DNA from: Acidobacteriota bacterium | GTDB taxonomy: Bacteria; Acidobacteriota; Terriglobia; Acidiferrales; UBA7541 | Direction of reading: 5' to 3' | DNA length: 64,000 nucleotides | NCBI GenBank assembly: GCA_003165465.1 | Contig: PLUM01000010.1 | Location: 50,982-114,981, forward strand | Shown: one piece after another, positions 1-8,632 of the stretch | Layout: every line of letters begins with the position of its first letter | How positions within the stretch are numbered: position 1 is the stretch's first letter | Made by a program: the position numbers and the translations under genes | The notes under the pieces: model-generated | Told to the model about the DNA's origin: nothing | Seen by the model: only the letters and a program-made list of their open reading frames with translations | Databases searched by the model: none

Positions 1-669
1 GCGTTCAAGGCGCCCGCCGTGATTCGCGTGGCCACCGGCGGCTACCTGACGGGCGGCGCGATTTATCACAGCCAGAGCGGGGAATCGCTGTTCACGCACA
101 TGCCGGGAATTCGCGTGGTCATGCCTTCGACCGCGCTCGATCTTTGCGGCTTGTTGCGCACGGCCATCCGTTGCGACGATCCCGTCTTGTTTCTCGAACA
201 CAAGCATCTGTACCGCCAGCCCTACAACCGGTCTCCGTATCCCGGCCCCAATTACACCATTCCCTTTGGTCGCGCGCGCGTCGCGCGGGAAGGTACTGAC
301 GTCAGCATCATCACGTATGGCGCGGTGGTCCACCGCGCGGAAGTCGCCGCGGCGCAGCTGGAACGCGAAGGCATTTCCGTGGAAATTATCGATCTTCGAT
401 CGCTTTCGCCTTTCGATTGGGAGGCGATTTCCGCGACCGTTCGAAACACCAATCGCGTGATTGTCGCGCATGAAGACATGCTCTCGTGGGGTTACGGCGC
501 GGAAATTGCTGCGCGCATCGCCGATAAACTTTTTGACGACCTGGATGCGCCGGTGCGGCGCGTTGCCGCAATGGATACGTTCTGCGCGTACCAGCCGAAA
601 CTCGAGGATCAAATCCTTCCGCAAAGCGGCGATCTGGTTGCCGCCGTCCGCGAATTGCTTGCTTACTGA
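1..669 (+). CDS. 2-oxoacid dehydrogenase E1 component, beta subunit (3' part)
   Basis: This is the C-terminal part of a thiamine-diphosphate-dependent E1 beta subunit (pyruvate or branched-chain 2-oxoacid dehydrogenase), the partner of an E1 alpha subunit in the decarboxylating step of the complex. The reading frame is open from the first base (it begins [10 protein letters not shown]), so the gene starts outside the window. About 222 residues remain of the roughly 325 usual for the family. Visible family features are the TGG...HSQSGE stretch of the pyrimidine-binding domain, then a transketolase C-terminal domain with VSIITYG and the HED segment. The substrate (pyruvate or branched-chain oxoacid) cannot be decided from this part alone. 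Confidence 0.9.
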   Translation, partial: AFKAPAVIRVATGGYLTGGAIYHSQSGESLFTHMPGIRVVMPSTALDLCGLLRTAIRCDDPVLFLEHKHLYRQPYNRSPYPGPNYTIPFGRARVAREGTDVSIITYGAVVHRAEVAAAQLEREGISVEIIDLRSLSPFDWEAISATVRNTNRVIVAHEDMLSWGYGAEIAARIADKLFDDLDAPVRRVAAMDTFCAYQPKLEDQILPQSGDLVAAVRELLAY

Positions 670-698
670 CGTGTGCCGCATCATGACGGAATCCGTGG

Positions 699-800
699 AA
701 CGCGTTGCATGGCGCGAAGGAAGGCCCCGCCTCTGAAGAGGCGGGCTACAGCAATTTGCCGCCGGCTCGCCAATCTGTAGCCCGGGTCTTCAGACCCGGA
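699..800. repeat. Family A palindromic repeat, copy 1
   Basis: Starts with AACGCGTTGCAT, then a GC-rich palindrome (CCGCCTCT-GA-AGAGGCGG), GGCTACAGCAA, a short unique spacer, and a second palindrome (CCCGGGTC-TTCA-GACCCGG) preceded by GTAG. The same order occurs at about 2091, 42371, 44086 and 62072. It fills most of the gap between the E1 beta gene and the RDD gene. Confidence 0.8.
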
Positions 801-943
801 GATTTTTTATGGTGTTCAGGAATCACCTTCCGGAGAAAATCGTCCCGCGAAATCTCCCAATCGGGATTGCATCCATTTTTTGAGCCATTGCAAAGCGAAT
901 CATCGGCTGGTAGTTTTCTTGATGGCTGTTTGGGAGGCTGGCG

Positions 944-1549
944 ATACTAACTTGTGAGCAATGCGGAGCGGAAATTCCGGAAGGGGCCAGCGTCTGCCCG
1001 AAGTGCGAATCTCCCGTGAGCGTTGCGCAAATCGGGCCCGTGTACGTTCCGGAAAGCGCCCAGCCGCCGGAGGAAATTCCCGCAATCCCCGAACTCCCCA
1101 TCCTGCCGGCGCGGCCGTCGTTCGCTGGATTTTGGCTGCGGGCAGTTGCCTATTTATTCGACACCGTTCTCATTTCCGCGGTATTCGGGTTGATTGCTTC
1201 TTTCTATCCATCCACTTTTTTGAAATTTCCAGACGCCGCTCCTTCGCTGACCGCGCTGCCGCAACTGACGCCGATTGCGCTGGTCCTCACGATTACAGCC
1301 ACCTGGATTTATTACGCGATGTTCGAGGCTTCCAGCTGGCAGGCAACGCCGGGCAAGCGCGTGATGAAGCTCTACGTTACGGATCTGAATGGGCAGCGCC
1401 TGACGTTCGCGCGCGCGGCGGTCCGGAATCTGGCAAAAATACTTTCCAGTTTGACGCTTCTGGTGGGCTACTTCGTCGCGGCAGTCACGGAAAAGAAACA
1501 GGCCCTGCACGACATCCTCACCGGCTGCCTCGTCCTGCGAAAGCGGTAG
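944..1549 (+). CDS. Zinc-ribbon/RDD-family membrane protein, probable ATA start
   Basis: RDD-family integral membrane protein. The RDD domain covers most of the protein after a proline-rich linker: arginine-aromatic FWLRAVAYLFDT, two or three hydrophobic helices, and the family signature ATPGKRVMKLYV. The first conventional start is GTG 1016, but the frame stays open upstream to a TGA at 920 and encodes LTCEQCGAEIPEGASVCPKC, a four-cysteine zinc ribbon typical of the N-termini of such proteins. No ATG, GTG or TTG lies in that stretch. An ATA at 944 follows GGGAGG by six bases and would give the expected M-L-T-C start, so I place the start there. Transport function is unknown. The alternatives are a start at GTG 1016 without the ribbon, or a sequencing error turning ATG into ATA. 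Confidence 0.8.
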   Translation: MLTCEQCGAEIPEGASVCPKCESPVSVAQIGPVYVPESAQPPEEIPAIPELPILPARPSFAGFWLRAVAYLFDTVLISAVFGLIASFYPSTFLKFPDAAPSLTALPQLTPIALVLTITATWIYYAMFEASSWQATPGKRVMKLYVTDLNGQRLTFARAAVRNLAKILSSLTLLVGYFVAAVTEKKQALHDILTGCLVLRKR

Positions 1550-1573
1550 GGAAAAACGACGCCGCTGTCTACA

Positions 1574-2008
1574 TCAATCCTTGGTCTTGGATTTCTTTGT
1601 GGAGTTGCGGCTCGATGGGAACATGAAGGCGTCGATGGAGATTGCGCCCGCGCCGGTGGTGACCAGCGCCAGGGCCATCGCTCCCAAAAGCAGCGGCATT
1701 TCATAGCGGCCGAACGCATAAATTCCAGCCGACGGATTTACAGTGCGGTTGAGAATCAGTCCCATTTCAATGGTCAGCAGCAGGGCCACGCCGCGCGTCA
1801 GGAATCCGAGGATCAGTAATCCTCCCCCAAACACTTCCAGCATTGCGACAATGTATCCGAAATAGCCGGGAAAACCATATCCCGGAAGCTCTCTGAGGGC
1901 GCTCGCCGGATCTCTCAATTTTGGATATCCGTGAAACATAAAGCTCGCGCCAAGCGCCACGCGCAGTACAAGCAGGCCGAGCGGATTCAACTTGTCCAGA
2001 AATCTCAT
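1574..2008 (-). CDS. DoxX-family membrane protein
   Basis: A 144-residue protein with four predicted transmembrane helices and the DoxX pattern: LRVALGASFMFHGYPKL at the N-terminus, GYIVAMLEVFGGGLLILGFLTR in the middle, then EMPLLLGAMALALVTTGAG. DoxX proteins are inner-membrane proteins linked to thiosulfate:quinone oxidation in archaea and to redox stress complexes in bacteria, but most bacterial copies have no assigned role. The tail is lysine/serine-rich and soluble. It converges with the RDD gene and looks monocistronic. Confidence 0.85.
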   Translation of the reverse strand: MRFLDKLNPLGLLVLRVALGASFMFHGYPKLRDPASALRELPGYGFPGYFGYIVAMLEVFGGGLLILGFLTRGVALLLTIEMGLILNRTVNPSAGIYAFGRYEMPLLLGAMALALVTTGAGAISIDAFMFPSSRNSTKKSKTKD

Positions 2009-2090
2009 TCCGTTTGTCTCCCGTCGCGATCGATTCTAGCAGAATTTCCAGCGCAAATTATTTCGCGGATTTTCAAGTGTGCAAGAATTG

Positions 2091-2148
2091 GGACGTGTTG
2101 CATCACCTGGCGGAAAATTCCCGCCTCTGAAGAGGCGGGCTACAGCAG
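2091..2148. repeat. Family A palindromic repeat, copy 2 (short form)
   Basis: GGACGTGTTGCAT, ten bases, CGGAAAATTCCCGCC, then the CTGAAG-centred palindrome and GGCTACAGCA. Only the first palindrome of the full family A element is present. It lies just past the stop of the ornithine-cyclodeaminase-like gene, on the side where that transcript would end. Confidence 0.75.
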
Positions 2149-2153
2149 CGGGT

Positions 2154-3131
2154 CTACGCATTTTCCGTGGATTGCCAGAGTGGAATGGACTGGCCCAGGC
2201 CCCGCGCGACCGCCATTTCGTACACGCGCACGGCGGCCGCCAGATCCCAGGTCGCGATGCCATTCGATTTGAACAACGTAATTTGGCCGGAGCCGGCCCT
2301 GCCCGGAGCTTTTCCGGCAACGATTGCCGAGAGTTCGCGCACCGCGTTCCAGCGCGACGAGTCCTCTCCGAATGCCTGAATGAGATCGCCGGCTTCCATC
2401 TTCGATTGCTCGACGGAATCGACCACAATGTCGTTGGCGCGGCCAACGGCCGCGGTATCGAGTTCGCGCTTTTGCGGCCAATTCGCGCCCATGGCGTTGA
2501 TGTGCATACCGGGCGCGAGCCACGCGCCTTCGAGGACAACCTTCGTCGCGGAAGTCGCCGTGATGACGATGTCCGCGCCCCGCACGGCTTCCTCGTCCGA
2601 GCTTGCCGCTTCCACTGTGACGCCGATTCGCGCGCTCATCTCGCGGCAGAATTTCGCGCGGCGTTCCGGATCGCGTCCAAAAGCGCGAATGCGCTCCAGC
2701 CGCCGCACAGCCGCGACGGCCTCGAGTTGCGTCCGCGCCTGGTACCCGGTGCCGATAATGCACGCGGTCCGTGCATTTTCATTCGCGAGATATTTTGTCG
2801 CGATGCCGCTGGCCGCGCCGGTTCGAAGCTGCCCGAGCGCGTCGGCCTCGATGAGCGCCGCCATCTCGCCGGTCGTCGACCGGAAAAGAGGCACGACGAA
2901 ACGCGCAACACCGCGCACGACCGTGTACAGTTTCATTCCGATATATCCTCGGATTGGGTCGGCCGCAGCCATGTAGTGCAGAAGCGCGCTGTCCGGAAGC
3001 TTGACTCTGCGGCGCGGATGCAGGATCAGCTCGCCAATGCCTTGCTGTCGCAGGGATTCCTCGACGATTTCCAGCGCGATGGGCATCGTCAAGAGCGAAC
3101 GAACGTCTGCTTCCGTAAGAAGCAGGGTCAT
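2154..3131 (-). CDS. Ornithine cyclodeaminase / mu-crystallin family protein
   Basis: A 325-residue NAD(P)-binding protein of the OCD/mu-crystallin family, whose members include ornithine cyclodeaminase, alanine dehydrogenase and imine reductases. A Rossmann motif (IIGTGYQARTQLEA, around residues 144-157) follows the family's N-terminal substrate region, which holds RRRVKL and GMKLYT. The segment GADIVITATSA and the end of the NAD domain (INAMGANWPQKREL) are also typical. Its ATG overlaps the stop of the upstream NHL lipoprotein gene by ATGA, so the two are translationally coupled. The true substrate is not predictable; a cyclodeaminase, an amino acid dehydrogenase or an imine reductase would all fit. 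Confidence 0.85.
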   Translation of the reverse strand: MTLLLTEADVRSLLTMPIALEIVEESLRQQGIGELILHPRRRVKLPDSALLHYMAAADPIRGYIGMKLYTVVRGVARFVVPLFRSTTGEMAALIEADALGQLRTGAASGIATKYLANENARTACIIGTGYQARTQLEAVAAVRRLERIRAFGRDPERRAKFCREMSARIGVTVEAASSDEEAVRGADIVITATSATKVVLEGAWLAPGMHINAMGANWPQKRELDTAAVGRANDIVVDSVEQSKMEAGDLIQAFGEDSSRWNAVRELSAIVAGKAPGRAGSGQITLFKSNGIATWDLAAAVRVYEMAVARGLGQSIPLWQSTENA

Positions 3132-4099
3132 AGCGGCTCCTTAATTTCCAGATTCATGCGAAAGCGGAATACTTTCGGCGCGGCGGGATCGAGCACGAGC
3201 AATTCCGCGTGTGGCGTAACGGCGAGTTGCGGCCCGGCAATCGGGGCCGCACCGATGTATTCGGCGAGATCGGCGTCCAGTCTGTGGAGTCCGTCGATGG
3301 TCCAGACTCGAATTTGCGAGGAGGAAGCAGCCATCGTAAATACGAAACCGCCCGCCACGGCAAATCCCGTGATTCGACTGGGCTCTCCCGATGGATTCGA
3401 CGTGGCGGACCAGGACGTCATCCACGAGCCGTCGGAGGAAAATTTCTCGATACGCCCTGTATTGAAATAGGCGACGAAGACAGAGCCATCCTGTCCAGTC
3501 GCAACCCAGGATGGCCGCTCATCCGCCGATGTCGCTTTTTGCGGAGCCGCCCAGGATCTTTGCGTACGCCCGCGATTGTCAAACTTCAGGATGCGCGATG
3601 TCGCGGGGCTGGGCGCATACAGATTGCCGTCGGCATCGACGACGATTCCAAGGACGCCGGAGAAATGCTTTTGGGGCGCGATCCGCAAGGCGCGGAGAAA
3701 TGAGCCGTCGGGGAAGAAAATCAGGATGTTGCCTTTTTGCGCGTCGGCGACGTAGATGGCGCCGCCCGAGTCCACGGCAATGCCCGTCGCATGGCGCACC
3801 CGAGAGTCCTCGAACGAAAGCAGGGGAGTGCCTTTCGATGCAAACTTATGAATGAAGCTGGAGCTTGGATCGGCGAAGTAAATATAGCCCAGCGAATCGG
3901 CCGCAAAGGCCACTGGCGCATCGAGTTTTCCGGGGCCGTTGCCCTTGTCGCCCCAGGAGCCGAGGAATTCAAAAGGCGGCGGGGGTTGCGGCATGGGGGC
4001 GGGACTCACGCGGTTCCCGCAGGAAGCGAGAAAAAATATCGCGGCGAGCGCAGCCGGCAGAAATGTTCCTCGCGGCGAATCGAAATGGTTATGTGTCAT
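3128..4099 (-). CDS. NHL-repeat beta-propeller lipoprotein
   Basis: A secreted lipoprotein made mostly of NHL-type blades. The N-terminal signal runs to FFLASC, a lipobox, so the mature protein probably starts at that Cys and is membrane-anchored. A proline-rich linker follows, then repeated G-x-AVDSGGAIYVADA-type blades, for example VAFAADSLGYIYFADP and GIVVDADGNLYAP. The frame extends 49 codons upstream, but that extension would overlap the neighbouring glycosyltransferase and lacks a signal peptide, so I chose the ATG just before the signal peptide. It overlaps the OCD-like gene by four bases. Such propellers usually bind ligands or proteins; no enzyme activity is implied. Confidence 0.8.
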   Translation of the reverse strand: MTHNHFDSPRGTFLPAALAAIFFLASCGNRVSPAPMPQPPPPFEFLGSWGDKGNGPGKLDAPVAFAADSLGYIYFADPSSSFIHKFASKGTPLLSFEDSRVRHATGIAVDSGGAIYVADAQKGNILIFFPDGSFLRALRIAPQKHFSGVLGIVVDADGNLYAPSPATSRILKFDNRGRTQRSWAAPQKATSADERPSWVATGQDGSVFVAYFNTGRIEKFSSDGSWMTSWSATSNPSGEPSRITGFAVAGGFVFTMAASSSQIRVWTIDGLHRLDADLAEYIGAAPIAGPQLAVTPHAELLVLDPAAPKVFRFRMNLEIKEPL

Positions 4100-4185
4100 G
4101 CGGCAAACTTGCATTCGGATATGGAAAAAAATTTCCAGTAGGATATTACCATGCGCGCCCCGAAACGACGCGGCCCGGCGCAAGA

Positions 4186-5346
4186 TCAGCGGAGAATCGG
4201 AACCTTTGGGGGGGCTTCCAGGTGGAGGAGGGCCAGATCCGGCCAATTAAATACGCGGTTCAGCGCATAATTAAATCGAATGCCGAGAAGGACCGCAACG
4301 AATTGGCAGAATAGCCGGCCATAAAATGCCTGCGGAGATTGTTGCATGAGCGGCACATGAAGAAACGCCCCGGCAAACACCGAGTAGGCGATGGTTGAGA
4401 CGACCATGCCCGATGCGGACATCAATAGGTAAGAAAGATAACCATCGAGTTTGCGAAAGCCGGTATGGAAACCGGCCACGTATGTCCATACGTTGTACAG
4501 AACGTAGTTTTGCAAATTGGCAGCCAAGCTGGCGATGGCCGAGGCTCTCCAGTCCAGAATGCTCGTGCTTTTCAGAAAAATCGCCATCACGCCAAGATTG
4601 ATAAAAAGTCCGATCCCGCCGACGATGGCCGATTTTATAAACCTGACGGTGAAATGACGGCTCGAACTGCAAAGCCGCCAAATCTGATGAAAGTATTGCA
4701 GGATCACCTTCCCGGACAATTTGGATTCGCCATGCGCTCGGGGGCGAAATGTGTACGGAACTTCCTTGATTTTCGTTGTGTGGAGGTGAGCGACAATCTC
4801 CAGAAGAATTTTGAAGCCCTTGCCGTCCAGATCCGGTTTGATTTCGGAGAAATCCTTCCGCCGGACGAGGAAGTAACCCGACATGGGGTCCTTTAGACGG
4901 ACTCCCAGCAGGAGTTGCGCGGTCTTGGTGGCGATCCAGGACTGAAACCGTCGCGAAATATTCCAGTTTCCCGTGCTTCCGCCGTCCACATGGCGACTTC
5001 CCACGACCACATCCGCGCCATTTTGCAGTTCTTCGAGCATGTGGGAAAGAATCGAGGGGTCGTGCTGCAAATCGGCGTCGATGCACGCGACGGCGTCGCC
5101 CGTGGCCGCGTCGAATCCGTCGATGACCGCGGCGCCCAGGCCGGGATTCTCCATGCGGCGCAGGATTCGCACGCGCGGATTGGTCGCCGAAAGTTCCTTG
5201 GCCACGGACCAGGTCAGGTCCGCGGAGTTGTCATCCACGATGAGAATTTCGTGATCGATGCCGCGCAATGCGCGCCCGATCTGCTCCACCAAGAGAGGTA
5301 CGTTCTTGGCTTCGTTCAATGTAGGGGAGATTACGCTCAGTCTCAT
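4186..5346 (-). CDS. GT2 glycosyltransferase-GtrA fusion (polyprenyl-phosphate hexose synthase type)
   Basis: A two-domain protein. Residues 1 to about 230 are a family 2 glycosyltransferase of the dolichol-phosphate mannosyltransferase type, with VISPTLNEAKNV, the nucleotide-sugar site IVDDNSADLT, and the DADLQHDP acidic motif. Residues about 235 to 380 form a GtrA-like domain with four hydrophobic helices. Fusions like this charge a polyprenyl phosphate with a hexose and help present it on the periplasmic side, where GT-C enzymes use it as donor. Two GT-C-like genes follow on the same strand, which fits donor supply for them. The sugar is unknown. Confidence 0.9.
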   Translation of the reverse strand: MRLSVISPTLNEAKNVPLLVEQIGRALRGIDHEILIVDDNSADLTWSVAKELSATNPRVRILRRMENPGLGAAVIDGFDAATGDAVACIDADLQHDPSILSHMLEELQNGADVVVGSRHVDGGSTGNWNISRRFQSWIATKTAQLLLGVRLKDPMSGYFLVRRKDFSEIKPDLDGKGFKILLEIVAHLHTTKIKEVPYTFRPRAHGESKLSGKVILQYFHQIWRLCSSSRHFTVRFIKSAIVGGIGLFINLGVMAIFLKSTSILDWRASAIASLAANLQNYVLYNVWTYVAGFHTGFRKLDGYLSYLLMSASGMVVSTIAYSVFAGAFLHVPLMQQSPQAFYGRLFCQFVAVLLGIRFNYALNRVFNWPDLALLHLEAPPKVPILR

Positions 5347-5611
5347 GATTTTCGAAATTCCCAGGAAAATGTCAAATTCATGGGTCCAGGAGCCATTCGC
5401 TTGGAGCTAAAGGGTGATTCATCGTACTACGTATTTTCCCGTCCGAGGCAATCTTCTTTCAAATGCCATGGATAAGATTGGCCTATCCGGAAACGGGGGA
5501 AACATGCGAGCTTTCGCCCTTTTCACACGTCGAGAGGATTGCCAAAGCCGGATTCCGACGACCCTAAATAAATCAGATTCGTGGGGTGGAGGATTGGTTG
5601 TGCGGCGGCGA

Positions 5612-6889
5612 TCAAATTGGCGATTCCTTTTTCCGGAAAGAAAATCCACAGGCAATGAATGTCACCAGGATCGGATCGATTGGGTGGCGAAAGCCCATAT
5701 CCGAATGAGTCAGGTAGTAGACGGCAGGAAACACCAGGACGACCAGTATCAACGGATAGGCAAGGTCCATGCGTTCGCGCAGAGCCAGGAACATCCCCGC
5801 AAAGGCGGACATGGAAATGAAACTGTACATGAGAACGTTTGGCCAGCCGGACTCGTCCATGTTCCAGGGAGGTGGAAATTCCCAAATGCCTGTCCATGTG
5901 TTCAGTATTCTTCGAAGCGTCAGGCCGGCGTACCGCATCGGGCGCTGCTGGACCAGTCGTTTGGCTTCCTGCTGCTTTTCGGTCATGTAGGCCGATTCAC
6001 CCACTTGCTGTAATTTTTCGAGTTCCCGTGGATTGGTTCCCGGGAGGATTTTGAAATTGGATGGATGGCTCGTGTCATCGCTGTTTCCGACCAGTATTTC
6101 CATCCCCAAATTTCCTCGAAACGCCACAAAATGCCCGTAGGTCCGGCTACATCTCCAAATCCAGGGGGCAATCACGGCGAAAAAACACAAGGATGCGACA
6201 AACGCAGTCCCCGAGCGGTTACTTCCGCGCCGCCATTGCCGGATCCAAATCCAGCCGCCCAGGAAGGGCAGTGCGGACAAAGCCGCGGGAGAAGCGAGCG
6301 CAATGAATCCCCAAAATAATCCGTAGCCGGCCCATGCGGCGATGCTTCTTGAATTTTCCAGCCATAAGGTCGCGAGCACGGCTAGGGTAAACAGCATGGT
6401 GGTCAGGCTGGTTTCCCATACGGTCGTGTTCGAAAGGGCTATCGAATACGGGAAAAATACCCAGATCCATCCCGCCAGCACGGCGGAACGAATGCCAAAG
6501 ATCCTCCGCGCGATCGAGTACACCGGCAGGCAGGTCAGCGACGAAAATAAATTATTGAGAGTCAGCATGACCAGGGCCGATGCCGCGGTATAGATTCCGA
6601 ATAATTTAAAAACGCCCGCGAGCAGATACGTGTAAATCGGAGGAATCAACGCCGTCGGTCCGGTCGGAGCGGAATAGGGTGAACTGAATCCGTGTCCCGT
6701 GGCGATCGATCTCGCGACTCTGCCCGTTTCCCAGCCAAATGCCCAATGATCCTGCGAAGGGTCCAATTGGAGTTTGTAGGCAAAACCCATCACGATCAGG
6801 CGAAGCAGGAGCGCTGCAACGGCCATGGCCCATGGAAGCCGGAATAAAAGCCCAATTTTGGCGCGCCACCCTGCCGCCGTATTCGTCAT
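5612..6889 (-). CDS. GT-C (family 39-like) membrane glycosyltransferase, paralogue 1
   Basis: A polytopic protein of about 425 residues with roughly ten transmembrane helices and the layout of the ArnT/PMT (GT39) superfamily. The first periplasmic loop carries acidic residues (LDPSQDHWAFG...GRVARSIATGHGFSSPY), as in GT-C enzymes where Asp/Glu there is catalytic. A conserved FPYSIALSN segment and a soluble C-terminal stretch follow. It is clearly paralogous to its neighbour along its whole length. The start could also be the in-frame GTG nine bases upstream; neither has a good ribosome site. The likely role is transfer of a lipid-linked sugar to a cell-envelope acceptor. Confidence 0.8.
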   Translation of the reverse strand: MTNTAAGWRAKIGLLFRLPWAMAVAALLLRLIVMGFAYKLQLDPSQDHWAFGWETGRVARSIATGHGFSSPYSAPTGPTALIPPIYTYLLAGVFKLFGIYTAASALVMLTLNNLFSSLTCLPVYSIARRIFGIRSAVLAGWIWVFFPYSIALSNTTVWETSLTTMLFTLAVLATLWLENSRSIAAWAGYGLFWGFIALASPAALSALPFLGGWIWIRQWRRGSNRSGTAFVASLCFFAVIAPWIWRCSRTYGHFVAFRGNLGMEILVGNSDDTSHPSNFKILPGTNPRELEKLQQVGESAYMTEKQQEAKRLVQQRPMRYAGLTLRRILNTWTGIWEFPPPWNMDESGWPNVLMYSFISMSAFAGMFLALRERMDLAYPLILVVLVFPAVYYLTHSDMGFRHPIDPILVTFIACGFSFRKKESPI

Positions 6890-6992
6890 GGTCTGCACCG
6901 TTTGTAGGAATAAATTACAGGATGCTGTGTCTTCTGAAGCGATTGTTCATGCATGAGCACGGACCGGATGCGTCCCCCAGCTTGAAATGAAA

Positions 6993-8321
6993 CTATGGGA
7001 CGCTGGCTTCTCCCCGAACGCCAACGGCGGTTGCCTCCTCAAGAGAATTAGCCCCATGTCTCCATATGGATTTTGCACCGTAGGCGGCAAAAATAACAAT
7101 GATAGGATCGATTGGATGGCGGTAGCGAAAGTCCGAATACGTCGCGTAATAAACAACGGGATAGCAAACCAGGACAATGGCCAGGGGAACCGCCAGGTCT
7201 GGGCCATCTTGGATCGCCCTGGCAAACCCGGCAAAAGCCAGGAATGACAGGAAGGAATACAGGAGAATATTCAATACGCCCGATTCGTCCAGTGTCCACC
7301 GCGCGCGAAAATCCCAAATATTGGTCCAGGTAAACAGGATTCGGCGGAGCGTCAGGCCCGCGTAGCGAAGAGGATATTGCGTGATGAAATCCCTGGCGGC
7401 GCGCTCCTTTTCAACCATGTAACCAGGCTCGCCAATCAATTGCAGCCTGTGCAATTCATTCGTGCTATTTGCCGGGAGCACGTTCAAGTTCAAGGGACTG
7501 CTCGTGTCGCTGCTGTTCCCTGAGATGAAATGCAATCCGAAACCGCCGCGGAGGGGGACAAAACGTCCCCCTATTTTACTGCTTCGCCAGACCCATGGAG
7601 CTATGGTGGCCAAAAAAATAAGGGACGCGGCAAACGCCACGCCCGTACAGCGACTTCCACGCTTCCACTGCCGAAGCCATATCCAGGCTCCAAGAAAAGG
7701 CAATACGCTCAGCGTGGCCGGGTTCGTCAGTCCGGTGAAACCCCACAACAAGCCATAACCAATCCAGGCGAGGAGGCTCGTGGAGCGTTCAAGGGATAAT
7801 GTGGCCAGCACCAGAACGGTCAGCAACAGCGTTGTCAGGATGGTTTCCCAAACCCATTCATTCGATATGGCGATGGAATAGGGAAACAGCGCCCAGATCC
7901 AGCCCGACCATACGGCCACGCGAAGTCCGAAGACCCTGCGGGCAATCAGGAAAACGGGCAGGCACGTCAGAGAAGAGAGCAGGTTGTTCAACGTCAGGAG
8001 AAGCAGCGCGGATGCCGTTGTATAAATTCCGAACAGCTTGAAAACTCCAGCAACCAAATATGCGTATAAAGGAGGTATCGCGGCTGTTGGTCCAGTCGGC
8101 TCGGGATACGGTGAGCTGAATCCATGGCCCGTGGCAATGGAACGCGCCACCCTTCCCACTTCTCCGCCAAAGTGATCGTGGTCCAGAGACGGATCAAGCT
8201 GCATCGGATAGGCGAAAGCCATCACCAATAAACGGATGGCCATCGCCGCGACGATCATCGCGATGGGAGAGGAGAAAAAAAGCCTTGTCTTGACGCGCAG
8301 ACCGCCCGTTGCATTTGGCAT
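6993..8321 (-). CDS. GT-C (family 39-like) membrane glycosyltransferase, paralogue 2
   Basis: A 442-residue polytopic protein collinear with the downstream gene. They share LDPS-x-DH, the run GRVARSIATGHGFSSPY, LAGVFKLFGIYT and the LTLNNL-SSLTCLPV stretch. That points to a tandem duplication that has since diverged; identity is well above half by eye in the first 150 residues. The predicted fold and role are the same: a GT-C enzyme using a polyprenyl-linked sugar, with the active-site loop between helices 1 and 2 on the periplasmic face. The two genes are about 100 bases apart on the same strand. No signal for separate regulation was recognised. Confidence 0.8.
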   Translation of the reverse strand: MPNATGGLRVKTRLFFSSPIAMIVAAMAIRLLVMAFAYPMQLDPSLDHDHFGGEVGRVARSIATGHGFSSPYPEPTGPTAAIPPLYAYLVAGVFKLFGIYTTASALLLLTLNNLLSSLTCLPVFLIARRVFGLRVAVWSGWIWALFPYSIAISNEWVWETILTTLLLTVLVLATLSLERSTSLLAWIGYGLLWGFTGLTNPATLSVLPFLGAWIWLRQWKRGSRCTGVAFAASLIFLATIAPWVWRSSKIGGRFVPLRGGFGLHFISGNSSDTSSPLNLNVLPANSTNELHRLQLIGEPGYMVEKERAARDFITQYPLRYAGLTLRRILFTWTNIWDFRARWTLDESGVLNILLYSFLSFLAFAGFARAIQDGPDLAVPLAIVLVCYPVVYYATYSDFRYRHPIDPIIVIFAAYGAKSIWRHGANSLEEATAVGVRGEASVP

Positions 8322-8632
8322 AGCTCACTACTTTCTCTTGGAAACGGGCGTTTTTTTGCGCCGCTTTCAAGTTGTCCGGGTCGGGACAACCCACAGCTAT
8401 GCGATCGACGGCTGCCACCAATATATACGAAACGTTAATTCTATATCACTTTACACGTGAAGGCTGGTAGTGCAAATCCCATAAATCCCTGGAAGGCAAT
8501 TGCCCCAATCCTGATCGGATGAGGATGGTGCGCTGCCTCACGATTTGAACGCTTCCGAGATTTACAAATTCGCAGCCCTATGGTTTTTTCAGCGAAAACA
8601 CAGCGGATGAAATTGGCTTGCCCGCAACGCGT
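8322..8632. other. Intergenic region between GT-C paralogue 2 and the SH3-like gene
   Basis: AT-richer than its surroundings. It contains a perfect 7-bp hairpin, GTTGTCC / GGACAAC with a six-base loop at 8371-8390, just upstream of the GT-C gene (which reads leftward), so it could lie in that gene's leader. No ORF with recognisable coding character was found. The rest shows nothing I can name. Confidence 0.4.

Noticed and set aside
2079-3470. 463-codon plus-strand frame across the OCD and NHL genes
   Set aside because: Antisense shadow of two well-supported genes; its start lies in a repeat.
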